Positions 9,271 through 18,224 of a stretch of DNA of 64,000 nucleotides are shown in pieces. This DNA is from Pseudomonas sp. KU26590. GTDB lineage: Bacteria > Pseudomonadota > Gammaproteobacteria > Pseudomonadales > Pseudomonadaceae. The position numbers and the translations under genes are program-made. The notes under the pieces are model-generated. The model did no database searches. It had not been told where the DNA came from and worked only from the letters and a program-made list of their open reading frames with translations. The stretch is from contig NZ_CP110644.1 of assembly GCF_026153515.1 (NCBI RefSeq), positions 5,769,501 to 5,833,500 of the forward strand. Reading direction: 5' to 3'. How positions within the stretch are numbered: position 1 is the first letter of the stretch; each line of letters begins with the position of its first letter.

Positions 9271-9386
9271 AGGATTCCCGATCCATCATTCCCATCGATA
9301 ACCAACATTCCCGCTAATGCCTTCCGCTCAACACTCATGGGCGTACCATCGCCCTCACACCCAAACACGAACCGAGGGCAGGAAAA

Positions 9387-9524
9387 ATGATCGTTCATCT
9401 CCTTACTTGCTTGACGCTTGCAGCTCTCACCAGCTACGTCGTCGCCCTCAAACTCTTCGATCTGGGATCGGTCGTCATGACCGCGGATGATGAGAACAAT
9501 CGTGTTGTGGCACCGGCCAGCTAA
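9387..9524 (+). CDS. small hypothetical membrane protein (45 aa)
   Basis: ATG at 9387 follows GAGGGCAGGAAAA, a good RBS, and runs 45 codons to TAA at 9522. Residues 2-22 are hydrophobic (a possible single membrane helix), followed by an acidic tail. No family is recognised. It reads in the same direction as the next gene, 70 bases away. Confidence 0.5.
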   Translation: MIVHLLTCLTLAALTSYVVALKLFDLGSVVMTADDENNRVVAPAS

Positions 9525-9593
9525 GGCCAAGTAGCTGACACTTATCAGCACCTTTCACGCTTTCAACTTCCTGCTAGATGCGGAGCAATCGAC

Positions 9594-9875
9594 ATGACCC
9601 GAGACGTCACTTTGCACGTTGCTTTTCCCTCATTTGGGAAAAACTATTTCTCACAACATGTCATCGCCCGCAAGAACAGCCACGGTCTCGTTGAGGACAA
9701 TCGCTTCGGCGCCTTCATGATGCCCTCGGCGGAAAACCACTTCAGCAACGAGGTGGTGGGCTTCAACGATCAGTTCCGGTTTTTGACTGACGTATTGGCC
9801 ATGCACTTGCTGGAAGTTGAAGAGGCCCGACCTGCACGCCGAGCTCTACAGTCAGCTCAGTCGCGCAGTCTGTAA
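9594..9875 (+). CDS. hypothetical protein, probably frameshifted near its 3' end
   Basis: ATG at 9594 has GGAG 10 bases upstream. The first ~76 residues read as a normal protein ('NYFSQHVIARKNSHGLVEDNRFGAF' region). After 'LLEVEEA' the frame becomes basic and odd (RPARRALQ) and stops at 9875. If one C of the CCC at ~9819-9821 is removed, the frame continues as 'EEADLHAELYSQLSRAV' and ends at TGA 9886-9888, just before a terminator. So this is either a real frameshift or a base error. Function unknown. Confidence 0.6.
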   Translation: MTRDVTLHVAFPSFGKNYFSQHVIARKNSHGLVEDNRFGAFMMPSAENHFSNEVVGFNDQFRFLTDVLAMHLLEVEEARPARRALQSAQSRSL

Positions 9876-9893
9876 AAAGCGCTTTTGAACAAC

Positions 9894-9947
9894 GCCACCC
9901 CTGCAGCCAGGTAACCCCGACCTTGGCGACACGGGTGGCTTTTTTTT
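9894..9947 (+). terminator. rho-independent terminator
   Basis: GCCACCC (9894-9900) pairs with GGGTGGC (9933-9939), with further inner pairing in the loop, followed by eight T. It ends the small-gene transcript of 9387-9888. Confidence 0.75.
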
Positions 9948-10115
9948 GCGCGCATTTCTTCAAATCCCCCGCCCCGGACGCCGCTCGGGAGTTGGCTTCG
10001 GCCAGCGATATTCGCATTTGCTTGAGCACCCACTGGCAGAAATCCAGAATCTGAGGTCTGATGCGCAAAGCTCGTACAGATAACGAGCCACACACCTACT
10101 TCTGCGGAATCCCAC

Positions 10116-10388
10116 ATGAAACACGCCCTGCTCGCCGGCTTGCTCCTGACTGCATGTGCCCTGCCCTTCGCGGCAAATGCCAACGACGACAACAACCAGT
10201 GCCAGATGAACCTGAGCAAGGTTCGTGACGCGAAAGTTGCCAATCCCAATCTCAGCGACGCGGTCAAAAGCGACATCGACACCACCGTGCACCGCGCCGA
10301 AGCGGCCTTGGCGCGGCACAACGATGACGGTGGGCGTGAATGTGTGGCACTGACGCAGCAAGCGCTGCAAAAGGCCCAGAGCAACTGA
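10116..10388 (+). CDS. small secreted protein, paralogue of the one at 2051-2341
   Basis: 90 residues with a signal peptide (MKHALLAGLLLTACALPFAANA, cleavage near residue 22). The mature chain has Cys near 29 and a second Cys near 77, at positions equivalent to those of the 2051 protein, and a shared pattern 'N.LS/TGD.-.K.DI..TV..A.AA...ND...C...T...L'. Probably periplasmic and disulfide-bonded. Function unknown. It is convergent with the decarboxylase gene. Confidence 0.78.
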   Translation: MKHALLAGLLLTACALPFAANANDDNNQCQMNLSKVRDAKVANPNLSDAVKSDIDTTVHRAEAALARHNDDGGRECVALTQQALQKAQSN

Positions 10389-10430
10389 GCCGGAGGTGCG
10401 CCACACGATTCGCCTCTTCAGCGCTGAAAA

Positions 10431-12716
10431 CTATTTCAGCACCAGCATCCGATAAACCCCCGCTTCGCTCTCAATCCCGTGGGTATCGTGGGTGAAGCCG
10501 GGGAACGACCGATCGAAGCTCTCCAGCGCCCGGAGGTAGGCCAGCACCGGCCCGTCAGCAGGGCCTGCGTTTTCCCCCGGCATCAGCAGCGGAATGCCCG
10601 GCGGGTAAGGCACGATGCCTGTCGCGGCAATACGCCCGGCAGCCTCTTCCAGGGTGACCTGCTCCACCTCGTTTTTGACCAACTTCTCGTACGCCTCCAC
10701 CGGGCTGAACTCCGCCCTGGGCAATGTGCCGAACGCCTTCGACATGGCCGCCGTGGTCTTGGTCTCCTTCATCGCGGCAAAGATATCTTCCGCCAGATCC
10801 TTCAGCCCCATGCCGGCATAGCGCTGCTGATTGGCGGTGAGCAACTCGGGCAGGCAAAGTTCCAGTTCCAGGTTGGTGTCGAAGTCGCGCTTGAAGTCGA
10901 GCAACGCGTTGACCAGCGTGCCCCACTTGCCCTTGGTGATGCCGATGGAAAACAGGAAGAGGATGGTGAAGTCGGTGGTCTTTTCAACGATGATCCCCTG
11001 GTGGTCCAGATAGGCACTGAGCACACAGGCGGGAATGCCGAAGTCCAGCAGGTTGCCGTCGTCGCCCATGCCCGGGCTGAGGATGGACACTTTGATCGGG
11101 TCGAGCATGCAGTAGCCGTCTTCGATGTCGCCGAAGCCATGCCACACCTCGTTGGGGTGCAAGACCCAGCAATTCGGATCGGTCTTGAGCCGGACCGGAT
11201 CGACTTCGTGAAAGGCGACAGCAGTGGCACCGACCTGCACTGTAGGCGGCTGCCAGCAGGAGAAAAACCAGTCGTCGCGGCTCAGCATATCGGTCTGCAT
11301 GCGCGAAATAACCTGACGGAACGCCACCGCTTCTTCGATGGATTCGTTGGTCAGAATCTGGCCACTCGGCGCTTCCATCATCGCCGAGCTCACGTCGCAT
11401 GACGCCATGATCGCGTAGTTGGGCGAGGTCGACGCGTGCATCATGTAAGACTCGTTGAAGCGCCCGTGGGCAATCGGGTTGCGGCCGTTACGGACATGAA
11501 TCATCGACGCCTGGGACAGCGCCGCGAGCAGCTTGTGGGTCGACTGCGTGGCGAACACGGTGGGCTTGGACGGATCGTGATCAGCCGGGCTGCCGTGCAT
11601 GGCGAAGCGGTCTTTGTACAGCGGATTGAACCGCGCATAGCCGTACCAGGCTTCGTCGAAATGCAGCCGGTCAACGCTCTGCCCCAATAGCTCTTCGACG
11701 CGGGTGACGTTGTAGGTCAGGCCGTCGTAAGTGGAGTTGGTGACGATGGCATGCACCGGCGTCGGATCAATGTGGCTTTTGACCAGCGGGTTGCTGGCAA
11801 TGGCGGCTTTCACGCTCTCGGCGCTCAAGGTCTGCGGCAGGATCGGGCCGATGATGCCGAAGCGGTTGCGCGTCGGCACCAGGTAGGTCGGGATGGCGCC
11901 GGACAGCGTCATAGCGTGCTCGACGGACTTGTGACAGTTGCGGTCGCACAGGGCGATCTGATCACGGGTGACGCTGGCCATCAGGATTACGCGGTTGGAC
12001 ATCGACGAACCGTTGGTCACGTAGTAGGTGCGGTGGGCGCCGAAAACCTTCGCCGCGTAGCGCTCGCCCTGACCGATCGGGCCGCTGTGGTCGAGCAACG
12101 AGCCCAGTTCGCCGACGGAAATCGACAGGTCGGAGCGCAGCAGGTTTTCGCCGAAGAACTCGTAGAACGCGCGGCCTGCGGTGCTTTTCAGAAACGCGGT
12201 ACCACCGGCATGGCCCGGGGTGTGCCAGGAATATTCGTAACTGCGGGCAAACTTCAGCAGCGCGCCAAACATCGGTGGCAACACCGCCTGACGATAGCGC
12301 TCGATGGCCGCCATGATGCGTCCGCTGAGGAAACGGCTGGTGTCTTCCGGCAGCCAGATGAAGTCGTCAGCGTGCTGCATGACAATCAACGGCACACTCG
12401 ACGCCGTGCTGCGATCGCTGATCAGAAACACCGGCACTCGCGTGTTGCGCTCACGCAAGGCGGTGAGCAGGTTGATGCATTCGTGATGGTCCTGGCTGTC
12501 GTCCATCTCCCAACTCAGCAGCACACACTGAATGGCGGGATCAGAGCTGAGGATCGACTTCGCGTCGCTCAGGCTTTCGGAGGTCAGCACGCTGATGGAG
12601 CGTTCTTCCACGTCGCTGATCAGCTGGATCAGCGCCCGGCCGAACACGCTGCGTTTGTCGGGCTGGCTGCTGACCAGCAGGGCCAGCATACCGAGCAGCT
12701 GTCTGTTGTCGCTCAT
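10431..12716 (-). CDS. Orn/Lys/Arg-family PLP decarboxylase (ornithine decarboxylase by context)
   Basis: 761 residues. Residues 1-145 are a response-regulator-like wing domain; 'YSWHTPGH' at ~162-169 opens the fold-type I PLP core. 'HFDEAWYGY' (352-360) supplies the Asp that contacts the pyridine nitrogen, and 'STHK' places the PLP lysine at 395. This is the build of the large acid-inducible/biodegradative decarboxylases (LdcI, AdiA, SpeF). The gene overlaps the upstream potE by 4 bases (ATGA), so the two are co-transcribed. A PotE partner suggests ornithine to putrescine with exchange, but lysine or arginine cannot be excluded from sequence. The operon consumes a proton per cycle and so may serve acid or energy-limited growth. 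Confidence 0.88.
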   Translation of the reverse strand: MSDNRQLLGMLALLVSSQPDKRSVFGRALIQLISDVEERSISVLTSESLSDAKSILSSDPAIQCVLLSWEMDDSQDHHECINLLTALRERNTRVPVFLISDRSTASSVPLIVMQHADDFIWLPEDTSRFLSGRIMAAIERYRQAVLPPMFGALLKFARSYEYSWHTPGHAGGTAFLKSTAGRAFYEFFGENLLRSDLSISVGELGSLLDHSGPIGQGERYAAKVFGAHRTYYVTNGSSMSNRVILMASVTRDQIALCDRNCHKSVEHAMTLSGAIPTYLVPTRNRFGIIGPILPQTLSAESVKAAIASNPLVKSHIDPTPVHAIVTNSTYDGLTYNVTRVEELLGQSVDRLHFDEAWYGYARFNPLYKDRFAMHGSPADHDPSKPTVFATQSTHKLLAALSQASMIHVRNGRNPIAHGRFNESYMMHASTSPNYAIMASCDVSSAMMEAPSGQILTNESIEEAVAFRQVISRMQTDMLSRDDWFFSCWQPPTVQVGATAVAFHEVDPVRLKTDPNCWVLHPNEVWHGFGDIEDGYCMLDPIKVSILSPGMGDDGNLLDFGIPACVLSAYLDHQGIIVEKTTDFTILFLFSIGITKGKWGTLVNALLDFKRDFDTNLELELCLPELLTANQQRYAGMGLKDLAEDIFAAMKETKTTAAMSKAFGTLPRAEFSPVEAYEKLVKNEVEQVTLEEAAGRIAATGIVPYPPGIPLLMPGENAGPADGPVLAYLRALESFDRSFPGFTHDTHGIESEAGVYRMLVLK

Positions 12717-14122
12717 GGTCGAGTCTCCAGGGTGGCCAGGTTCAGGTTATTGACGGGGATCGGCTCGCCGACGATGTGCTGCGCCGCGACAGTCTGGGTC
12801 GGCACGCTGTTGTTCAGTGCTTCAAGCTTGATCAGGCGGGTGTTGACGAAGCCGAACAGCGTGTAGCCGACGATGGTTGCCACCCCGCCGAGCATCAATG
12901 CTTCGGCGCCGGAGCTGTACAGCGCCAGATAGCTATACGCGGTCGCGATGCCGGCCACGATGTTGGTGATGAGGGCTTTTTGCGGCGGCACGTTGGAGAC
13001 CTTTTGCAGGGTCATCAGTGTTGCCATCGACAGGATGTACGGCACCAGGTTGGTGACCACCGCGAGATTAACCAGCGTGTCGAACTGTTTGGCCAGGTCG
13101 GGGCTGATGGTCAGCAGCGCGAGTGCGGTCTGGATCGCCAGCAGGATCAACATGCTGATGATCGGCACCCCGTGCTTGTTGGCCTTGGCGAAGATCGGCA
13201 AAAAGTAACCGGTGTCCGCCGAGCTTTTGAACACCTGAGCCACCGTGAACTGCCAGCCCAACAACGAGCCGACGCAGGCCAGTATCATCAGGCCCATGAC
13301 GATGTCGCCGATCATGGGGTTGAACATCTTGGCGAACACTAGCCCGAAGGGTGCGGTTGAAGAAACAAGCTCCGCGTTGCCAACGATGCCGGCGATGACG
13401 TTGGTCGACACGATGTAGATCACCGCTGCGCCAAGGGTCCCGCCGAGCACCGCAATCGGCACGTTCTTCTCGGGGTTTTCCACTGCATCGCCGTTGGCGC
13501 ACGCCGACTCCAGACCGAGAAACGCCCACAAGGTGATCGCCACCGAGGCGCCTGCGGCTTCGTACCAGGTTTTGTCGTGGGGATTCCAGCCTGCCGCATA
13601 CGTGCTGCTGTCGAACCAGAACCAGCCGATGGTCGAAACCAGCACGACCGGCGCAATAACGCCCCATACGGTCACCGCGCCAATCTTGCCGGTAATACTC
13701 GCGCCGCCGAAGTTGGCGAACGTGGTAATCCATAACAGCGCGATCGTCGCCAGGCCGACTTCAAGCGAACCCAACTTGATATCGAACAGCGTCTGGATAT
13801 ATCCCACCGCAGTAATGCTGATCGCCACGTTGGCAATCAGCAACGACAAACCGTAGGTGTAGTTGGTGATGTAGTTGCCCGACTTGCCGAAGGTGTATTC
13901 CGCGTAGCCGCCCATGCCGCCGGTCTTGCGACTGAGCATGCCGCACCGCGCAAAGGCGTAGGCCAGAGCGAGCGAGCCAGTGGCCGTGATCAGCCAGGAC
14001 AGAATGGAAATGCCGCCGACTTCGGCGAGCTTGGTAGGCAACAACACAATGCCGGAGCCCAGCATGTTGACCGCAGTCAACATCGTCAGCTGGCCCACGC
14101 TCATTTTCTTAGCGACTGCCAT
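12713..14122 (-). CDS. potE: putrescine/ornithine antiporter PotE
   Basis: 469 residues with twelve hydrophobic segments of the APC family. Strong agreement with E. coli PotE along its length: 'MLTAVNMLGSGIVLLPTKLAEVG', 'GGMGGYAEYTFGKSGN', 'ALWAFLGLESACAN', 'VLGGTLGAAVIYIVSTN', 'GSLLGWQFT.AQVFKSS', 'NLAVVTN.VPYILSMA'. It exchanges ornithine for putrescine across the inner membrane. First gene of the operon with the decarboxylase. A long ~187-base leader separates it from the predicted Anr-dependent start site. Confidence 0.92.
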   Translation of the reverse strand: MAVAKKMSVGQLTMLTAVNMLGSGIVLLPTKLAEVGGISILSWLITATGSLALAYAFARCGMLSRKTGGMGGYAEYTFGKSGNYITNYTYGLSLLIANVAISITAVGYIQTLFDIKLGSLEVGLATIALLWITTFANFGGASITGKIGAVTVWGVIAPVVLVSTIGWFWFDSSTYAAGWNPHDKTWYEAAGASVAITLWAFLGLESACANGDAVENPEKNVPIAVLGGTLGAAVIYIVSTNVIAGIVGNAELVSSTAPFGLVFAKMFNPMIGDIVMGLMILACVGSLLGWQFTVAQVFKSSADTGYFLPIFAKANKHGVPIISMLILLAIQTALALLTISPDLAKQFDTLVNLAVVTNLVPYILSMATLMTLQKVSNVPPQKALITNIVAGIATAYSYLALYSSGAEALMLGGVATIVGYTLFGFVNTRLIKLEALNNSVPTQTVAAQHIVGEPIPVNNLNLATLETRP

Positions 14123-14459
14123 TCCGTTGCCCTATGTGAAAGATGTGAGGAGGTTTGAGCTATAGCAAAGAATTCTTGTTGATCAGCAAGTCGCTCGCCT
14201 TTAGTGACTGACGACAGGCCATCTTTACTTGGCTAAGTGCGAGGTTTGAAGGACGGATTACGTTGAAGAGAACGGTCAGTTCAGAGGGATGGCGGCGTCT
14301 GGCCGAAGGCAAAGGAGATTAGCGTCAGGAAATGGTGGGGTATTGATCTATATCAATCAGGTGTCAGGTAGCGATGCGGCACCACCGCATATTTCGGGGA
14401 GGATGCATGGGGTCACAGGGGCTGACTACGCGGGAGCCGGCTTGCCGGCCCCCGACGAT
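14123..14459. other. 337-base intergenic region upstream of potE
   Basis: It contains the Anr box and candidate -10 described below, and a short palindrome GCCGGCTTGCCGGC near 14434-14448 just past the ampE stop that may act as its terminator. No gene is seen. Confidence 0.55.
14316..14356 (-). promoter_or_regulatory. Anr/FNR-type class II promoter of the potE operon
   Basis: TTGATCTATATCAA at 14343-14356 is a perfect match to the Anr/FNR box TTGAT-N4-ATCAA. On the minus strand a -10-like TAATCT lies at 14321-14316. A start about 7 bases past it (near 14308-14309) would place the box centre at -41.5, the class II activator position. This predicts induction of putrescine/ornithine exchange under low oxygen. 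Confidence 0.7.
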
Positions 14460-15296
14460 TCACACGAATAACGTGATCAGCGCAAAACCGACGTACCAGA
14501 CGATGGCCGAGCGGATGAGCAATTCCCACAGCACGTCGAGGCTGTTGACGCCTTCGACACCCACCACTGGCGCGGGGACCTCGCCGGCGACGCAGCCGAC
14601 TTTGCTGATCAGGCGCGAGGCGCTGATGTTCCAGTTGAGCAGCTCGCTGAGCATCACGCGGCTGACCGCGACGAAGTTGCCCACCAGTGCGAAGCTGGCC
14701 GCCAGCAAGCGCACGGGCACCCAATCAAATGCGTGCCTTGCCTGGGTCGCGCGCTCGACCAGCGCCGGCGTTTTGCCGTGCTCCGAGGCAAGCGCCAACA
14801 AGCGGTACGCCAACGCGGCAACCGGGCCAAGCACGAAATACCAGAAAATCACCGCGAAAAAGCCCTGATAAATCTGCCACAGCAAGTACGTTTGAGCGCC
14901 GCCCAATAGCTGTTCTTCATTCTCGGCCTTGACGCCCAGGTCCCGTTCGGCAACCAGCACCGCGGCTTCCTGATCGCCCCGACGGCAGGCATCCCGAAAC
15001 GAGCCGAGCGCGGCTTTGACGTCGCCACGGCCCAGGCTGTAAATCAGCACCAGCAAGTGGATCGGCAGGGCGAGCCAGCCGTAGGCCACCGAGCCGACAA
15101 TTACCAGTGCGAGCGCCAGGACCACCAAAGGCAGCACAACCGTCACCATCAAAATCCACCACGGCCGCTTGGCTGAGCGCGGGTTGGATTCCAGCCGGCT
15201 CAATTGATTGAGCCATGGCCCGTCGCGCTGAATACGCTGGCGCAGGGCCGAGAACTTCTCGATCCAGACCGCCAGCAGCAAAACCAGAAAACTCAT
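14460..15296 (-). CDS. ampE: regulatory signalling modulator protein AmpE
   Basis: 278 residues, inner-membrane protein with several hydrophobic segments and the AmpE pattern ('RLE' region, 'HLLVLIYSLGR', 'FAVIFWY..LGP.AALAYRL'). It follows ampD by 15 bases with its own RBS (AGGA), the usual ampDE arrangement. AmpE is linked to beta-lactamase (AmpC) regulation and envelope signalling, but its reaction is unknown. Confidence 0.93.
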   Translation of the reverse strand: MSFLVLLLAVWIEKFSALRQRIQRDGPWLNQLSRLESNPRSAKRPWWILMVTVVLPLVVLALALVIVGSVAYGWLALPIHLLVLIYSLGRGDVKAALGSFRDACRRGDQEAAVLVAERDLGVKAENEEQLLGGAQTYLLWQIYQGFFAVIFWYFVLGPVAALAYRLLALASEHGKTPALVERATQARHAFDWVPVRLLAASFALVGNFVAVSRVMLSELLNWNISASRLISKVGCVAGEVPAPVVGVEGVNSLDVLWELLIRSAIVWYVGFALITLFV

Positions 15297-15311
15297 TAGC
15301 TGTTCCTCACT

Positions 15312-15860
15312 TCAAACGTCCAGGGCGGCACGAAACCGCGCCCAGTCAAAACACGGACCCGGATCGGTCTTGCGTCCCGGCGCGATGTCGCTGTGACCGC
15401 ATATACGGTGCGCCGTAATCGCCGGCCACGCCGCCTGCAACTGGCGGGTCAGCTCGATCAACGCCTCATATTGCGCGTCGGTGAAGGGCTGATCATCGGT
15501 GCCTTCAAGCTCGATGCCAACGGAAAAATCATTGCACGTCTCGCGACCGTCGAATACCGAGACACCTGCGTGCCAGGCGCGATCAAGGCACGACACGAAT
15601 TGAGTGACTTCCCCGTCGCGCTCAATCAGGAAATGCGCGGACACCCGCAGCTCCGCAATGCCTTCAAAGTAAGGGTGTTCTGTGACGTCCAGGCGGTTCT
15701 GAAAGAACGCCTGGACCTTGCCGGTCTTGAACTGCGCAGGCGGCAGGCTGATGTTGTGGATCACCAGCAACGAGATTTCGTTTGCCGGGCGGGCGTTGAA
15801 ATTGGGTGAAGGGCAATGCTGCGCGCCGTGGCACCAGCCAGTGGCAGGGTCCAGATGCAT
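15312..15860 (-). CDS. ampD: 1,6-anhydro-N-acetylmuramyl-L-alanine amidase AmpD
   Basis: 182 residues, cytosolic amidase_2 zinc enzyme. It cleaves the stem peptide from anhydro-muropeptides in peptidoglycan recycling, so keeping AmpR-activating ligands low. Likely zinc ligands by alignment with the family are His35 ('VIHNIS'), His156 ('GHSD') and Asp166 ('KTDPG'); Glu117 ('GIELEG') and Lys164 are the expected catalytic residues. Full length, no sign of inactivation. Upstream gene in the ampD-ampE pair. Confidence 0.95.
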   Translation of the reverse strand: MHLDPATGWCHGAQHCPSPNFNARPANEISLLVIHNISLPPAQFKTGKVQAFFQNRLDVTEHPYFEGIAELRVSAHFLIERDGEVTQFVSCLDRAWHAGVSVFDGRETCNDFSVGIELEGTDDQPFTDAQYEALIELTRQLQAAWPAITAHRICGHSDIAPGRKTDPGPCFDWARFRAALDV

Positions 15861-15983
15861 GGGGAGTCCTTAGGGCGTGAATCGACAGCGCGCAGTATGC
15901 CCGCGACAGGAAAGGATGTGGATGGCGAATCTACGCTGAGGTCGCGCAGATTTGCAGTAAGAAGTCGTAGGACCGATCTGGCC

Positions 15984-18224
15984 TCAGCCCTTGAGCTTGC
16001 GCAGGTTGCCCAATACCGACTCCAGCGCGCGGTCGAACAGCAAGGCATCGTCGAGAACACGAATGGTGCCGCGACGGAATTCCACTGCCAGGCCCATGCG
16101 GGTTTTCTCAAGCACCTTCATGCCGGTGCGATTGACGAACACATAGCGCCCGCTCGGCTCAACGATGGCCGCCAGCTTGCAGCGCAACTTGTGGGATTCG
16201 TCTTCGTGGATCTCGACCCAACTGCCCAGACGGAGCTTTTCAACTTGCATCAGGCCTTCGTCGTCGGCGGGCAATTGCATCGACGGCTCAGGCTGAATCT
16301 GCTCGCCCGGACCCACTAACACAATCTCCTCAACCACGGCCATCATCGTAGGGCCGCTAGTGGACTGGGTCTGATCGCCTTCCGCATCTCCTACCGGCGT
16401 CCGCGCCACATGACTGAACGCCTGGACGTGGAGCACTTCGAGCTGACTGAAGAATTCGCTGGTGGCAAAAGGATCAAAGGCGGCGCTGCTCAAGCCGTCG
16501 CGCAGGGACTTCAGTAACCCAGGCACCAGCTCGAGCAAACGCTGTCGCGCTTCCGGCTCGTCGTGGGGCTCGACGCTCCAGATCAGATCGTCCATGGCTT
16601 GAAGGCCTGAGGTCCACTCGCTCGACTGATCACCGTGCTTCAGGCAGGTCAGCAATAACACCTTGCTCCACGCCTCCTGCAACAGACGAACCACTACCTG
16701 AGGCAGCGTCTTGCCGAGCAGGCGATCATTCAGCGCTTGCTGCACTCGCTGACGCGCCAACTCTGCCAACGCGCGGCCTTGTTCGGCGTCGCGGGTGCGC
16801 TGTTCAAGCAGTTCGCTGCGACGGCGCTCGTCGCTGGTAAATGCCAGGAAATCCACCAGCAGCTCGGTGAAAATCGCCGGGTCGTCGACGAAGTCATGCA
16901 GCAAACGCTGAACGATCTGATCGATGCGGGCGTAGAGGGAATCGCGCTGGGTGTCATCGCGACCGCCCCAGCCCAGCGCTGCGGAAGCGATTTCGTTCAG
17001 CAGCCGGCGCGCAGGGTGGCTTCCACGGCTGAAGAAGCTTTTGTCGATTACCGCGATTTTGAGCATCGGAATCTGCAGACGGCCGATCAACGCGCGCAGC
17101 GAACTCGGCAGGTTGCGGTCGTCGAGAATAAATTCAAACAGCATCGAGATGAGGTTGATAACGTCCTCATCCATCGTGCCGACGACGCGAAACTTGCCGC
17201 TTCTCGCGCTGACGCGGCTGATCAACTGTTCAAGCTGAGCGCGCAGGTCGAAGTCATCGCTCTCTTCGGCTTTCGGCACGTATTGTTGCAAGTGGGACAG
17301 CAGACGCAGCAGGTCCTGGCTGGAAATCGGACGCGCATCACTCACGGAATCGGGACGCGGCGTCAGGTGCCCACGCACGTGGACCAGCAACTCCTGCAAG
17401 GCAGAAAACACGTCCTGCACGCTTTTATCGAGACTTTCCGTCGCCTGAAGAATGGCCGCGTTGTCGGCACGCACGGCTTCGCTCGAAGGCGGCGCGCTGG
17501 CGATACGATCAGTGGAGCGACGAGACGGCAACGCCTTCAGTTCCGGCAATACACCTGCGGAAATTAGCAACTGGTTGGCTTCCTCATAAAGCTGATCGGC
17601 GTTGCTCAAGGCGTATTTCTCAAACAGCTTGAGAATGATCAGCTTCACCTTGATTTCAACGCCGAGACTGCGCCCGGCCTGCAGGAAATAGTCGCACAGC
17701 AGCGTCGGACCCAACGGATTGGTCTCGTCGGTCAACGGCTGGGGGATGAGTACGTTCAAACGTGTGGTCAATTGACCGAGGGCGATACCGTCGCGACTCA
17801 TGACCTTGACCACCATGGCGTCTACCGCCACGGTGCGCTCTAGATCGTCGTTGTGAACCAGCGCAAGCTTGTCGTAGGAAACAGGCTCGGGCATCGGGGG
17901 CTCAGCCACTTCGTACTGACCCAGGCGCAGGAACGCTTCAAAGAATTTGTCGAGGAAATTGCGCTCGATGCTTTTGCGCTTCAGGCGCAAGTCGCGCATG
18001 GCCTCGAAAAAGATATTCTGTTCAGCGTTGTTGTGAGCACGATCGGCCATTTCGAACAGCGTGTCATCAGCGTTATCGAAGAGCGTCTGCAGACTTTCCT
18101 TCAACTGCTGCGCGGCCCGGTCACGGACCTGAAGCAGGACGACGGGCAGCCGAGCAAGAGGCGAGGAACCCGGATGATCCGGACCCGCCTTCAAGGGCAC
18201 CACTTTGTTACCGTCGTTCTGCAT
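15984..18224 (-). CDS. DUF1631 family protein
   Basis: The ATG at 18224 (MQNDGNK) is chosen because AGGAG lies 7 bases upstream; an earlier in-frame GTG at 18239 would overlap that RBS. The 746-residue product is a mostly helical cytoplasmic protein matching the DUF1631 family over its length. A C-terminal ~100-residue part ('LGSWVEIHED', 'YVFVNRTGMKV', 'FRRGTIRVLDD') looks like a PilZ-type beta-barrel, which would allow c-di-GMP or ligand sensing. It stands in the conserved place between nadC (divergent) and ampD. Some genomes label it thymidine phosphorylase, without support in the sequence. Confidence 0.85.
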   Translation of the reverse strand: MQNDGNKVVPLKAGPDHPGSSPLARLPVVLLQVRDRAAQQLKESLQTLFDNADDTLFEMADRAHNNAEQNIFFEAMRDLRLKRKSIERNFLDKFFEAFLRLGQYEVAEPPMPEPVSYDKLALVHNDDLERTVAVDAMVVKVMSRDGIALGQLTTRLNVLIPQPLTDETNPLGPTLLCDYFLQAGRSLGVEIKVKLIILKLFEKYALSNADQLYEEANQLLISAGVLPELKALPSRRSTDRIASAPPSSEAVRADNAAILQATESLDKSVQDVFSALQELLVHVRGHLTPRPDSVSDARPISSQDLLRLLSHLQQYVPKAEESDDFDLRAQLEQLISRVSARSGKFRVVGTMDEDVINLISMLFEFILDDRNLPSSLRALIGRLQIPMLKIAVIDKSFFSRGSHPARRLLNEIASAALGWGGRDDTQRDSLYARIDQIVQRLLHDFVDDPAIFTELLVDFLAFTSDERRRSELLEQRTRDAEQGRALAELARQRVQQALNDRLLGKTLPQVVVRLLQEAWSKVLLLTCLKHGDQSSEWTSGLQAMDDLIWSVEPHDEPEARQRLLELVPGLLKSLRDGLSSAAFDPFATSEFFSQLEVLHVQAFSHVARTPVGDAEGDQTQSTSGPTMMAVVEEIVLVGPGEQIQPEPSMQLPADDEGLMQVEKLRLGSWVEIHEDESHKLRCKLAAIVEPSGRYVFVNRTGMKVLEKTRMGLAVEFRRGTIRVLDDALLFDRALESVLGNLRKLKG

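Noticed and set aside
11751-12866. Long open frame antisense to the decarboxylase and potE junction
   Set aside because: Shadow frame opposite two well-supported genes; no RBS or family.
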